Positions 8,073 to 16,759 of a stretch of DNA of 64,000 nucleotides are shown piece by piece; position 1 is the first letter of the stretch; the number at the start of each line of letters is the position of its first letter. Location: positions 1 to 64,000 of the forward strand of contig NZ_JABBXA010000018.1 in the NCBI RefSeq assembly GCF_014161445.1, read 5' to 3'. The translations under genes were made by a program, and so were the position numbers. This DNA comes from Microbispora sp. H13382 (GTDB lineage: Bacteria > Actinomycetota > Actinomycetes > Streptosporangiales > Streptosporangiaceae). Below the pieces are notes generated by a model that ran no database searches, was not told where the DNA came from, and was given only the letters and a program-made list of their open reading frames with translations.

Positions 8073-8884
8073 AGGTCCACCACCTCAACTGCGGCTCGAT
8101 GCGGAAGATCGAGCCCATCGACGCCGGTCAGGCTCCCGCGCACGCGGTCAGCCACTGCCTGCTCGTCGAGACCGCCCGCGACGGCCTGGTGCTCGTGGAG
8201 ACCGGGCTCGGGCTCGGCGACGTACGCGACCCGGCGGGCTCGCTCGCCGCGGACTGGACGGAGATGGTCGAGCCGGTGCTCGACCCGGCAGAGACCGCGG
8301 TGCGCCAGGTCGAGCGGCTCGGTCACGCGCCCGCCGACGTGCGGCACATCCTGCTGACCCACCTCGACGTCGATCACTCCGGCGGCCTGCCGGACTTCCC
8401 GGACGCCCGGGTGCACGTCATGGAGGAGGAACTGGCCGCCGCCGTGGCGGAGGCCCCCAGCAGGCGCTACCGGCCGGCGCACTGGGCCCACCGCCCCCGC
8501 TGGGTGACGTACGAGTCCGGCGTGGGCGAGGAGTGGTTCGGCTTCGGCGGCGTGCGGCGGCCGCACGGGCTGCCGCCGGACTTCCTGCTGGTGCCGCTCG
8601 GCGGGCACACCGCCGGGCACGCGGCGGTGGCCGTCCGTGCCGGTGACCGGTGGCTGCTGCACGCGGGCGACGCGTACTTCTACCACGGCGAGCTGCGGGC
8701 GGGGGAGCCGGAACCGCACCCGCTGCTCGACCTCGTGCAGACCGGCTCCCAGGTCGACGCGGAGCTGCGGCTGCGCAACCGCGACCGCCTGCGCGCGCTC
8801 GTCCGCGACCACGCGGGCGAGGTCGAGGTCTTCTCCGCCCACGACCCGTGGGAGCTGCGCCGTTACGAGTCAACCGGCGAGTGA
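8069..8884 (+). CDS. Metallo-beta-lactamase-fold hydrolase
   Basis: This is a 271-residue MBL-fold protein of the lactonase/glyoxylase type. It has the metal motif THLDVDHSGG (HxDxDH variant), a downstream GGHTAGHAAVAV and a further metal-ligand region LHAGDAYFYHGE near residue 195. It starts with KVHHLNCGSM, as in AHL-lactonase-like and cholesterol-cluster hydrolases. ATGA couples it to the TetR gene. Its substrate, possibly a lactone or thioester, cannot be told from sequence. The 3' end overlaps the convergent acyl-CoA dehydrogenase gene by 15 bp. Confidence 0.82.
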   Translation: MKVHHLNCGSMRKIEPIDAGQAPAHAVSHCLLVETARDGLVLVETGLGLGDVRDPAGSLAADWTEMVEPVLDPAETAVRQVERLGHAPADVRHILLTHLDVDHSGGLPDFPDARVHVMEEELAAAVAEAPSRRYRPAHWAHRPRWVTYESGVGEEWFGFGGVRRPHGLPPDFLLVPLGGHTAGHAAVAVRAGDRWLLHAGDAYFYHGELRAGEPEPHPLLDLVQTGSQVDAELRLRNRDRLRALVRDHAGEVEVFSAHDPWELRRYESTGE

Positions 8885-9856
8885 GGCGACCACCCGGGCC
8901 CGGTGGTCCGACGGCGAACCCCACGCCGTGTACAGGGCGCGGGCCCTGCGGATCAGCAGGCTGGGGTCGTACTCGTCCGTATATCCGATCGCGCCGTGCA
9001 CCTGCAGGGCGATCTTCGCCGCCGCGTACGCCGCCTCGGCCGCCGCGGCCTTGGCCGCCGACACGTCCCGGGCGAAGTCCGGCGTCCCGTACGCCAGGGC
9101 GGCGCCGTGCACCAGCGGCCGGGCGTACTCCAGCCCGACCAGGGCGTCGGCCAGGTGGTGCTTGACCGCCTGGAACTCGCCGATCGGCCGGCCGAACTGC
9201 CGCCGGGTCCTCGCGTAGTCCACCGACACCTCCAGCAGGCGGCGTCCCGTGCCCACGAGCTGCGCGGCGCACGCGAGCACGCCCATGTCGTAGGCCTCGG
9301 CGGCGGCCGCGGCGACCCGCGGTCCCTCGGCGAGCACCTCGCCCGGCGTGACGGGGAACAGCCGCCGGGCGGGGTCGAGCGACGCGCGCACCCCGCCGGG
9401 GACGGCGGCGCACAGCCGCCCGCCGTCCACCAGCAGGGCCAGGCCGGCGGCGTCGGCGTCCAGCGCGTACGGCACGGCCGGGGGCAGCGCGAGCGTGACG
9501 AGGGCGGTGCCCTCGGCGATCGCGGGCAGCCACCGGCCCGCGATCGCCTCGTCGCCCAGCCGGTCGAGCAGCACGGCGGCGGCCACGGCCTCGGCGTACG
9601 GCCCGGGCGCGCCGTGCCTGCCGAGCTCGTGGAACGCGGTCACCAGCTCGACCGGCAGCGGCCCGGCCCCTCCGGCCGACTCGGGCACGGCGACCGCGAA
9701 CACCCCCGCGTCGGCCAGCGAACGCCACAGCGCGAGGCCGCGCTCGCGCCGTCCGGTGGCCCAGTCGCGCACCACGCCCGGCACGGCCGCCTCGGTGAGC
9801 AGCTTGCCGAGGGTCTCGCCGAACAGCCGCTGCTCGGCGTCGAGGACGAATCTCAT
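8870..9856 (-). CDS. Short acyl-CoA dehydrogenase subunit (FadE32/33-like)
   Basis: This 328-residue acyl-CoA dehydrogenase homologue has the conserved C-terminal YARTRRQFGRPIGEFQAVKHHLADA and ALQVHGAIGYTDEYDPSLLIRRA. It is shorter than usual (about 380). That length matches the small subunits that pair with a longer ACAD as alpha2beta2 steroid dehydrogenases (FadE31 with FadE32/33; IpdE1-IpdE2 type). The longer partner is encoded immediately upstream with an ATGA overlap. The pair probably introduces a double bond into a CoA thioester during C/D-ring breakdown; which intermediate is inference. Confidence 0.85.
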   Translation of the reverse strand: MRFVLDAEQRLFGETLGKLLTEAAVPGVVRDWATGRRERGLALWRSLADAGVFAVAVPESAGGAGPLPVELVTAFHELGRHGAPGPYAEAVAAAVLLDRLGDEAIAGRWLPAIAEGTALVTLALPPAVPYALDADAAGLALLVDGGRLCAAVPGGVRASLDPARRLFPVTPGEVLAEGPRVAAAAAEAYDMGVLACAAQLVGTGRRLLEVSVDYARTRRQFGRPIGEFQAVKHHLADALVGLEYARPLVHGAALAYGTPDFARDVSAAKAAAAEAAYAAAKIALQVHGAIGYTDEYDPSLLIRRARALYTAWGSPSDHRARVVASLAG

Positions 9857-10983
9857 CGGCTTCCCGCCTTCGGCAGGCCGAGCACGCGCTCGGCGATCAC
9901 GTTGCGCTGGATCTCGTTGGTCCCGGCGTAGATCGGGCCGGCCAGGGAGAAGACGTAGCCCTCCAGCCACTCGCCCGCCAGCTCGCCGTCCGGGCCGAGC
10001 AGGTCGAGGGCCGTCTCGTGCAGCGCCACGTCCAGCTCCGACCAGAAGATCTTGTTGACGCTCGACTCGGCGCCGACGTCCTCCGTGCGGGAGATCGTCT
10101 CGAAGCCCTTGAGCCGGTAGGCCCGCGCCTTGATCCACGCGTCGGCCACCCGGTCGCGCATCGCGGTGTCGGCGGGGTCGCCGTGCTCGCGCCACAGCTC
10201 CACGAGGCGGTCGGCGGCGGCCAGGAACCGGCCGGGACTGCGCAGCGTGAGCCCGCGCTCGTTGCCGGTGGTGCTCATCGCGACCTTCCACCCCGAGCCG
10301 GGCTCGCCGATCACGTCGCGGTCGGGGACGAACACGTCGTCGAAGAACAGCTCGGCGAAGGCCGGCTTGCCGTCGATGCGGCCGATCGGCCTGCGGGTGA
10401 TCCCCTCGGCGTCGAGCGGGAACATCAGGTAGGTCAGCCCCCGGTGCCGCTCGGCCTCGGGGTCGGAGCGGAACGGCCCGAAGCCCCAGTCGGCGAACGC
10501 GGCCCGCGAGCTCCACGTCTTCTGGCCGTTGAGCAGCCAGCCGCCGTCGGTCCGGGTCGCGGTCGCGCGCAGGGACGCCAGGTCGCTGCCCGCCCCGGGC
10601 TCCGACCACGCCTGCGCCCAGATCACCTCGCCGGAGGCCATCGACGGCAGGACGCGGGCGAGCTGCTCGGGCGTGCCGTGCTGGAACAGCGTGGGCGCGA
10701 GCAGGTTGATGCCGTTCTGGCTGACCCGTCCCGGTCCGCCGGCCGCGTAGTACTCCTCCTCGAAGACCAGCCACTCCAGCGGGGTGGCGTTCCGGCCGCC
10801 GTACTCCTCGGGCCACGACACCACCGACAGGCGGGCCTCGTGCAGCTCGCGCTCCCAGGCGCGGTGGGCGGCGAAGCCCTCCTCGATCTCCAGGGACGGC
10901 AGGGGAGCGGCGGGCACGTGCTCGCGGAGCCAGGCGCGCACCTCCGCCCGGAACGGCTCCACCGACGACAGGTCAAGATCCAT
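9853..10983 (-). CDS. Long acyl-CoA dehydrogenase subunit (FadE31-like)
   Basis: This is a 376-residue acyl-CoA dehydrogenase. Segments seen are VVSWPEEYGGRNATPLEWLVFEEEY, AWSEPGAGSDLASLRATA, LNGQKTWSS and the C-terminal GPIYAGTNEIQRNVIAERVLGLPK. The sequence fits the actinobacterial steroid ACAD group of KstR2 regulons. Coupling with the short ACAD downstream (4-bp overlap) suggests a heterotetramer. Its start (ATG 10983) overlaps the upstream enoyl-CoA hydratase gene by 11 bp, so the three minus-strand genes form one operon read from about 11.84 kb. Confidence 0.87.
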   Translation of the reverse strand: MDLDLSSVEPFRAEVRAWLREHVPAAPLPSLEIEEGFAAHRAWERELHEARLSVVSWPEEYGGRNATPLEWLVFEEEYYAAGGPGRVSQNGINLLAPTLFQHGTPEQLARVLPSMASGEVIWAQAWSEPGAGSDLASLRATATRTDGGWLLNGQKTWSSRAAFADWGFGPFRSDPEAERHRGLTYLMFPLDAEGITRRPIGRIDGKPAFAELFFDDVFVPDRDVIGEPGSGWKVAMSTTGNERGLTLRSPGRFLAAADRLVELWREHGDPADTAMRDRVADAWIKARAYRLKGFETISRTEDVGAESSVNKIFWSELDVALHETALDLLGPDGELAGEWLEGYVFSLAGPIYAGTNEIQRNVIAERVLGLPKAGSR

Positions 10984-11839
10984 CGGCGGCCGCCTTCATG
11001 CTCTTGGGGTCCATCCCGGCCAGGGAGTCGGCCGAGGTCTCGGCGTTGTGGGCGTGGGCGAGGTGGTGCAGGCCGAAGACCGAGTCCATCCCGGCGTGCA
11101 TGCCCTGCAGGTCCTCGGCCTGGTTGACCGCCTTCTTGGTCAGCGCCAGGCCCATCCGCGGCATCGCCGCGATCTTCTCGGCCAGCGCGAGGGTCTCCGT
11201 CTCCAGGTCCTCGCGCGGCACGACCCGGTTGACCATGCCCACCTCGTACGCCCGCCGGGCGGGCATCCGGTCGCCGGTGAACAGGAACTCCTTGGCGATC
11301 CTGGGCGGCATCGCCCAGGGGTGGGCGAAGTACTCCACTCCCGGGATGCCCATCCGTACGACGGGGTCGGCGAAGAACGCGTCGTCGGAGGCGACGATCA
11401 GGTCGCAGACCCAGGCGAGCATGAGCCCGCCCGCGATGCACGCGCCCTGCACCATGGCGATCGTCGGCTTGGGAATCTCCCGCCACCGCCGGCACATGCC
11501 CAGGTAGACCTCCGACTCCCGCGCGAAGCGGCTCTCGGCGCCCTCCTTGCCGACGTGGTCCCACCACAGGCTCGCCCTGCGCTCGAACGAGACGTGGGCG
11601 TCCCTGCCGGGCGTGCCGATGTCGTGCCCGGCCGAGAAGTGCCTGCCCTCTCCGGCCAGGACGATCACCTTGACCTCGTCGTCGGTCACGGCCTGGTAGA
11701 AGGCCTCGTCCAGCGCGTACGTCATCGCCGAGTTCTGCGCGTTGCGGTACTCCGGGCGGTTCATGGTGACCACCGCCACGGGGCCGCGACGCTCGTAGCG
11801 GACGACCTCCGCAGGACCCTTCTCGGAATCCTCCGTCAT
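10973..11839 (-). CDS. Enoyl-CoA hydratase/isomerase family protein
   Basis: This is a 288-residue crotonase. Hallmarks are VAVVTMNRPEYRNAQNS, FSAGHDIGTPGRD, VQGACIAGGLMLAWVCDLIVASDDAFFADPV and LFTGDRMPARRAYEVGMVNRVV. It starts at ATG 11839, 5 bp after GGAGG, and leads the operon with the two acyl-CoA dehydrogenases. It most likely hydrates the alpha,beta-unsaturated CoA product of those enzymes; assignment to a named EchA is uncertain. The promoter region contains the TTTCTAACAA motif shared with the echA20 promoter. Confidence 0.85.
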   Translation of the reverse strand: MTEDSEKGPAEVVRYERRGPVAVVTMNRPEYRNAQNSAMTYALDEAFYQAVTDDEVKVIVLAGEGRHFSAGHDIGTPGRDAHVSFERRASLWWDHVGKEGAESRFARESEVYLGMCRRWREIPKPTIAMVQGACIAGGLMLAWVCDLIVASDDAFFADPVVRMGIPGVEYFAHPWAMPPRIAKEFLFTGDRMPARRAYEVGMVNRVVPREDLETETLALAEKIAAMPRMGLALTKKAVNQAEDLQGMHAGMDSVFGLHHLAHAHNAETSADSLAGMDPKSMKAAADGS

Positions 11840-11870
11840 GAGAACCTCCACGTCATGGGACCCTCGATTT

Positions 11871-11893
11871 TTTCTAACAACTATTTGGTAGAG
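11871..11893. promoter_or_regulatory. Second candidate KstR2-type site in a divergent promoter
   Basis: TTTCTAACAA (11871-11880) repeats exactly the 10-mer at 4020-4029, followed by CTATTTGGTAG. The imperfect arms CTAACAA and TTTGGTAG suggest a degenerate palindrome. It lies between the minus-strand enoyl-CoA hydratase operon and ipdF, so one site could control both. The AT-rich patch stands out in this GC-rich DNA. Confidence 0.45.
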
Positions 11894-11951
11894 TAAACCA
11901 CGAGACGCACGGCGAGGAGAGGGCCCTTCGGGTCCGTGAAGGGTAGAGGGC

Positions 11952-12725
11952 ATGCCGACCTACGTGACCGGTCACGGTCTGCTGCGCGATCGGGTGGCCG
12001 TGGTGACCGCCGCGGCCGGCACCGGCATCGGGGGCGCCTGCGCCCGGCGCATGCTGGAGGAGGGCGCGCGGGTGGTCGTCAGCGACGCCCACGAGCGCAG
12101 GCTCGGCGAGAGCCTGGCCGTGCTGCGCGAGGAGTTCGGCGCGGACTCGGTGACCGCCGTGCCCTGCGACGTCACCTCCGAGGAGCAGGTCCAGCGCCTG
12201 TTCACCAAGGCGGAGGAGCGCTTCGGGCCGGTCGACGTCGTCGTCAACAACGCCGGGCTCGGCGGCACGGCGACGCTCGTCGAGATGACCGACGAGCAGT
12301 GGGGCCGGGTGCTCGACGTCACGCTGACCGGCACCATGCGGTGCACCCGTGCCGCGCTGACGCGCATGCAGCCGAGGGGCCGTGGCGTGATCGTCAACAA
12401 CGCCTCTGTGATCGGCTGGCGGGCGCAGGAGGGCCAGGCGCACTACGCGGCGGCCAAGGCCGGCGTCATGGCGCTGACCAGGTGCGCGGCGATCGAGGCC
12501 GCGCCGTACGGCGTGCGGATCAACGCCGTCGCGCCCTCGCTGGCCATGCACCCCCACCTGGCCAAGGTCACGACCGACGAGCTGCTGGCCGAGCTGACCA
12601 GGAAGGAGGCCTTCGGCCGCCACGCGGAACCATGGGAAGTCGCCAACGTTATCGTCTTCCTCGCGAGCGGCTACTCCTCCTACATGACCGGAGAGGTCGT
12701 CTCGGTCTCCAGCCAGCACCCCTGA
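11952..12725 (+). CDS. ipdF: IpdF, steroid C/D-ring short-chain dehydrogenase
   Basis: This 257-residue SDR strongly resembles Rv3559c/IpdF, including the unusual opening GHGLLRDRVAVVTAAAGTGIG. It shares VVVSDAHERRLGES, VDVVVNNAGLGG, NNASVIGWRAQEGQAHYAAAKAGVMALTRC and the C-terminal SSYMTGEVVSVSSQ. The Tyr/Lys pair lies in YAAAK. IpdF oxidises the 5-hydroxyl of the indane intermediate in HIP degradation. Starts at ATG 11952; kstR2 follows after 14 bp. Confidence 0.93.
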   Translation: MPTYVTGHGLLRDRVAVVTAAAGTGIGGACARRMLEEGARVVVSDAHERRLGESLAVLREEFGADSVTAVPCDVTSEEQVQRLFTKAEERFGPVDVVVNNAGLGGTATLVEMTDEQWGRVLDVTLTGTMRCTRAALTRMQPRGRGVIVNNASVIGWRAQEGQAHYAAAKAGVMALTRCAAIEAAPYGVRINAVAPSLAMHPHLAKVTTDELLAELTRKEAFGRHAEPWEVANVIVFLASGYSSYMTGEVVSVSSQHP

Positions 12726-12739
12726 GAGGTCGACTACCC

Positions 12740-13360
12740 ATGAGCCCACGACGCAGAGACGCAGAGAGCACCGCGGCCGCCCGCGCCGAGCGGCGGGCCG
12801 AGCTGCTGGCCACCGCGGCCGAGGTGTTCGCGTCCCGGGGCTACGCGGCCACGACGGTCCGCGAGGTGGCGGAGGCCGCCGACATGCTGGGCGGCAGCCT
12901 CTACTACCACTTCGACTCCAAGGAGTCGATGGTCGACGAGATCCTCTCCGCGTTCCTCACCGAGCTGTGGGCGGCGTACGACAAGGTGACCGGCTCCGGT
13001 CTCGGCGCACGGGAGACCTTCGAGGCGCTGATCGTGGAGTCGTTCCGCACGATCCACCGGCACCGCCCGGCCGTCGTGATCTACCAGAACGAGTCCAAGC
13101 ACCTCGCGTCGAGCCCGCGCTTCTCCTACCTGACGGAGTCGCAGCGGCGCTTCCGCGAGATGTGGCTGACGGTGCTGGACCGCGGGGTCACCGACGGCGT
13201 CTTCCGTGCCGACCTCGACACGGGCCTCATCTACCGCTTCATCCGCGACACCGTGTGGCTGGCCGCGAGCTGGTACCGCGGTGACGGCAGGCTGCCGGCC
13301 GAAGAGATCGCCAGGCAGTACATAGCGATGGTCCTGGAAGGGATCCTGACAACAACCTGA
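12740..13360 (+). CDS. kstR2: KstR2-type TetR repressor of steroid C/D-ring genes
   Basis: The 206-residue TetR protein has an N-terminal HTH: LLATAAEVFASRGYAATTVREVAEAADMLGGSLYYHFDSKESMVDEIL. The GSLYYHF(D/K)SKE(A/S)MVDE form is the KstR2 signature I recall. The C-terminal ligand domain contains HRPAVVIYQNESKHL. KstR2 responds to HIP-CoA and derepresses the ring C/D genes, which here surround it on both sides. It sits between ipdF and fadA6 in the same direction, as in mycobacteria. Likely operators are at 4020-4036 and 11871-11893. Confidence 0.9.
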   Translation: MSPRRRDAESTAAARAERRAELLATAAEVFASRGYAATTVREVAEAADMLGGSLYYHFDSKESMVDEILSAFLTELWAAYDKVTGSGLGARETFEALIVESFRTIHRHRPAVVIYQNESKHLASSPRFSYLTESQRRFREMWLTVLDRGVTDGVFRADLDTGLIYRFIRDTVWLAASWYRGDGRLPAEEIARQYIAMVLEGILTTT

Positions 13361-13371
13361 GGAGTTGTGCG

Positions 13372-14529
<1,158 letters not shown>

Positions 14530-14700
14530 TTCCCGCGTGCGCGGTGAGGACCGCACCGGGCGGCGCCGATTCCGGAGCGCGGCGCCCGGCGCGGTAACCT
14601 CAACCGTCCACCGCTGTTTGGGAGCCCGGATGGCCTGCACGCACCACGACCGCACCACGACGACCCGCGTCTCGGGGATCCACGTTTCGGGGGTCCGGCG

Positions 14701-16299
14701 ATGAGCGCCGTCACGGGTGAGGCGGCGCGCCGCCGCACGTTCGCGGTGATCAGCCACCCGGACGCCGGAAAGTCCACGATGACCGAGGCGCTCGCCCTGC
14801 ACGCCTCGGCGATCAGCCAGGCGGGAGCCGTGCACGGCAAGGCCGGCCGGCGGGGCGTGACGTCCGACTGGATGGAGATGGAGCGGGCCCGCGGCATCTC
14901 CATCACCTCGGCCGCGCTGCGTTTCGACTACCGCGACCACGTGTTCAACCTGGTCGACACGCCGGGCCACGCGGACTTCTCCGAGGACACCTATCGCGTG
15001 CTGGCCGCCGTCGACTGCGCGGTCATGCTGCTCGACGCGGCCAAGGGCATGGAGCCGCAGACCATGAAGCTGTTCGAGGTCTGCCGCCACCGCCGCATCC
15101 CGGTCATCACGTTCGTTAACAAGTGGGACCGGCCGGGCCAGGAGCCGCTGGAACTGCTCGACGAGATCGAGGAGCGCACCGGCCTGCGTCCCACGCCGGT
15201 GACCTGGCCGATCGGCGCCGCGGGGAACTTCCACGGTGTGGTCGACCGCCTGGAGGACCGCATCGTCCGCTACACCCGCACGCCCGGCGGCGCCACCAAG
15301 GCGCTGGAGACCGAGCTGACCCCCGAGCAGGCCGTCGCCGAGCTCGGCGCCGACTGGACCCGCGCGGGGGAGGAAGCCGACCTGCTCGCCGCCATCGGCG
15401 CCGAGCACGACCAGAAGGCGTTCGAGGCGCACGAGTCCACGCCGGTGCTGTTCGGCGCGGCGCTGTCCAACTTCGGCGTGGCGCGGCTGCTGGACGTGCT
15501 CGTCGACCTGGCCCCCGCCCCCGCGCCCCGGCTCGACGTCGAGGCCGCGGCCCGGCCGCTGGACGCGCCGTTCTCCGGCCTGGTCTTCAAGGTGCAGGCC
15601 AACATGGACCCCGCCCACCGCGACCGCATCGCGTTCGTCCGCGTCTGCTCCGGCCGGTTCGAGCGCGGCATGGTGCTCACCCACGCCGCCACCGGCCGCC
15701 CCTTCGCCACCAAGTACGCCCAGTCGGTGTTCGGCCAGGAACGCGCGACCATCGACGAGGCGTATCCGGGAGACGTCGTCGGGCTGGTGAACGCCACCGC
15801 GCTGCGGCCGGGGGACACCCTCTACGAGGGGAAGCCGGTGGAGTTCCCGCCCATCCCCAGCTTCGCCCCCGAGCACTTCGCCGTCGCCCGTTCCCGCAGC
15901 ACCGCCAAGGCCAAGCAGTTCCGCCGCGGCATCGACCAGCTCGACGGCGAGGGCGTGATCCAGGTGCTCCGCTCCGACCTGCGCGGCGACCAGGCCCCCG
16001 TGCTGGCCGCGGTCGGGCCCATGCAGTTCGAGGTCGTGCAGCACCGCCTGGCCACCGAGTTCGGCGCGGAGATCGTCCTCGACCGGCTGGAGTACACGCT
16101 CGCCCTCCGCACCGACGCCGAGTCGGCGGAGGTGCTCCGGCGCCAGCGCGGCGCGGAGGTGCTCACCCGCAGCCGCGACCAGGCCCTGCTCGCCGTGTTC
16201 AGCGACCAGTGGCGCATGCGCTCCATCCAGCGCGAACACGACGGTCTCACCCTCGAACCGCTGATCGCCGGTCAGGGCATCCCCGGCCCGTCCGCCTGA
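14701..16299 (+). CDS. prfC: Peptide chain release factor 3
   Basis: The 532-residue translational GTPase shows all G motifs: G1 SHPDAGKST (residues 19-26), G2/switch with RGISITSA, G3 DTPGHADF and G4 NKWDRP. The insert after G1 (QAGAVHGKAGRRGVTSDWMEMERARG) and the C-terminal RF3 domain (PVLAAVGPMQFEVVQHRLATEFGAE) distinguish RF3 from EF-G. RF3 recycles RF1/RF2 from the ribosome after peptide release. It is present only in some actinobacteria. It stands alone, with a 171-bp upstream region. Its 3' end overlaps the convergent HNH remnant by 28 bp. Confidence 0.95.
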   Translation: MSAVTGEAARRRTFAVISHPDAGKSTMTEALALHASAISQAGAVHGKAGRRGVTSDWMEMERARGISITSAALRFDYRDHVFNLVDTPGHADFSEDTYRVLAAVDCAVMLLDAAKGMEPQTMKLFEVCRHRRIPVITFVNKWDRPGQEPLELLDEIEERTGLRPTPVTWPIGAAGNFHGVVDRLEDRIVRYTRTPGGATKALETELTPEQAVAELGADWTRAGEEADLLAAIGAEHDQKAFEAHESTPVLFGAALSNFGVARLLDVLVDLAPAPAPRLDVEAAARPLDAPFSGLVFKVQANMDPAHRDRIAFVRVCSGRFERGMVLTHAATGRPFATKYAQSVFGQERATIDEAYPGDVVGLVNATALRPGDTLYEGKPVEFPPIPSFAPEHFAVARSRSTAKAKQFRRGIDQLDGEGVIQVLRSDLRGDQAPVLAAVGPMQFEVVQHRLATEFGAEIVLDRLEYTLALRTDAESAEVLRRQRGAEVLTRSRDQALLAVFSDQWRMRSIQREHDGLTLEPLIAGQGIPGPSA

Positions 16300-16759
16300 C
16301 GCGCGCTCTGGATCTGGGACAGCACGTACCGGATGAAGCCCTGCCACCTTCCGAGATTGCACCCGGCATGCGCGGGGACCAGGTTCCATACGGCGTCGAG
16401 GTCGGCCGTCAGGGGAAACCGCTCCATCAGCGAGAAGGGGAACACGTGGTCCACCGCGATCACGTCGCTGCCCGGGACGACAGGCTCTCGGCAGATCAGG
16501 CACCGGCCGTGCTGGAAACCGATCATCGCCTCGGTGACTCCGGTAACGGGACGGCGCCGCAGCTTGTCGGTGATCCGCGGGCTGTCCAGGTCGACGGCGA
16601 CGCCCTCGTTCATCAGGCTGACGCCTATATCGGTGTGGCGAAGGACGTCTCCACGATGCTCCAGCGGGCGTCCAGTTCTCCGCGCAGGCTCGCCGTCTGC
16701 TCGCTCGCGGCGACGGCACGAAGGTCTCCGCTCAGGCGGACGATTGGCGGTGCGTTCAA
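16272..16759 (-). pseudogene. HNH endonuclease gene, frameshifted and probably 5'-truncated
   Basis: Two overlapping minus-strand frames together make one HNH protein. The first, from a TTG at 16759 overlapping the previous stop, reads SLRGELDARWSIVETSFAT and meets a stop at 16625-16627. The other frame continues DIGVSLMNEGVAVDLDSPRI and ends at 16272 with an HNH domain (GFQHGRCLICREPV, then VDHVFPFSL and NLVPAHAGCNLGRW). Joining them at about 16630-16640 gives the expected family order, so one indel separates them. The N-terminal region usual in this family as I remember it (about 150 residues) seems missing. A sequencing error is possible for the frameshift but would not explain the short 5' end. 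Confidence 0.7.
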
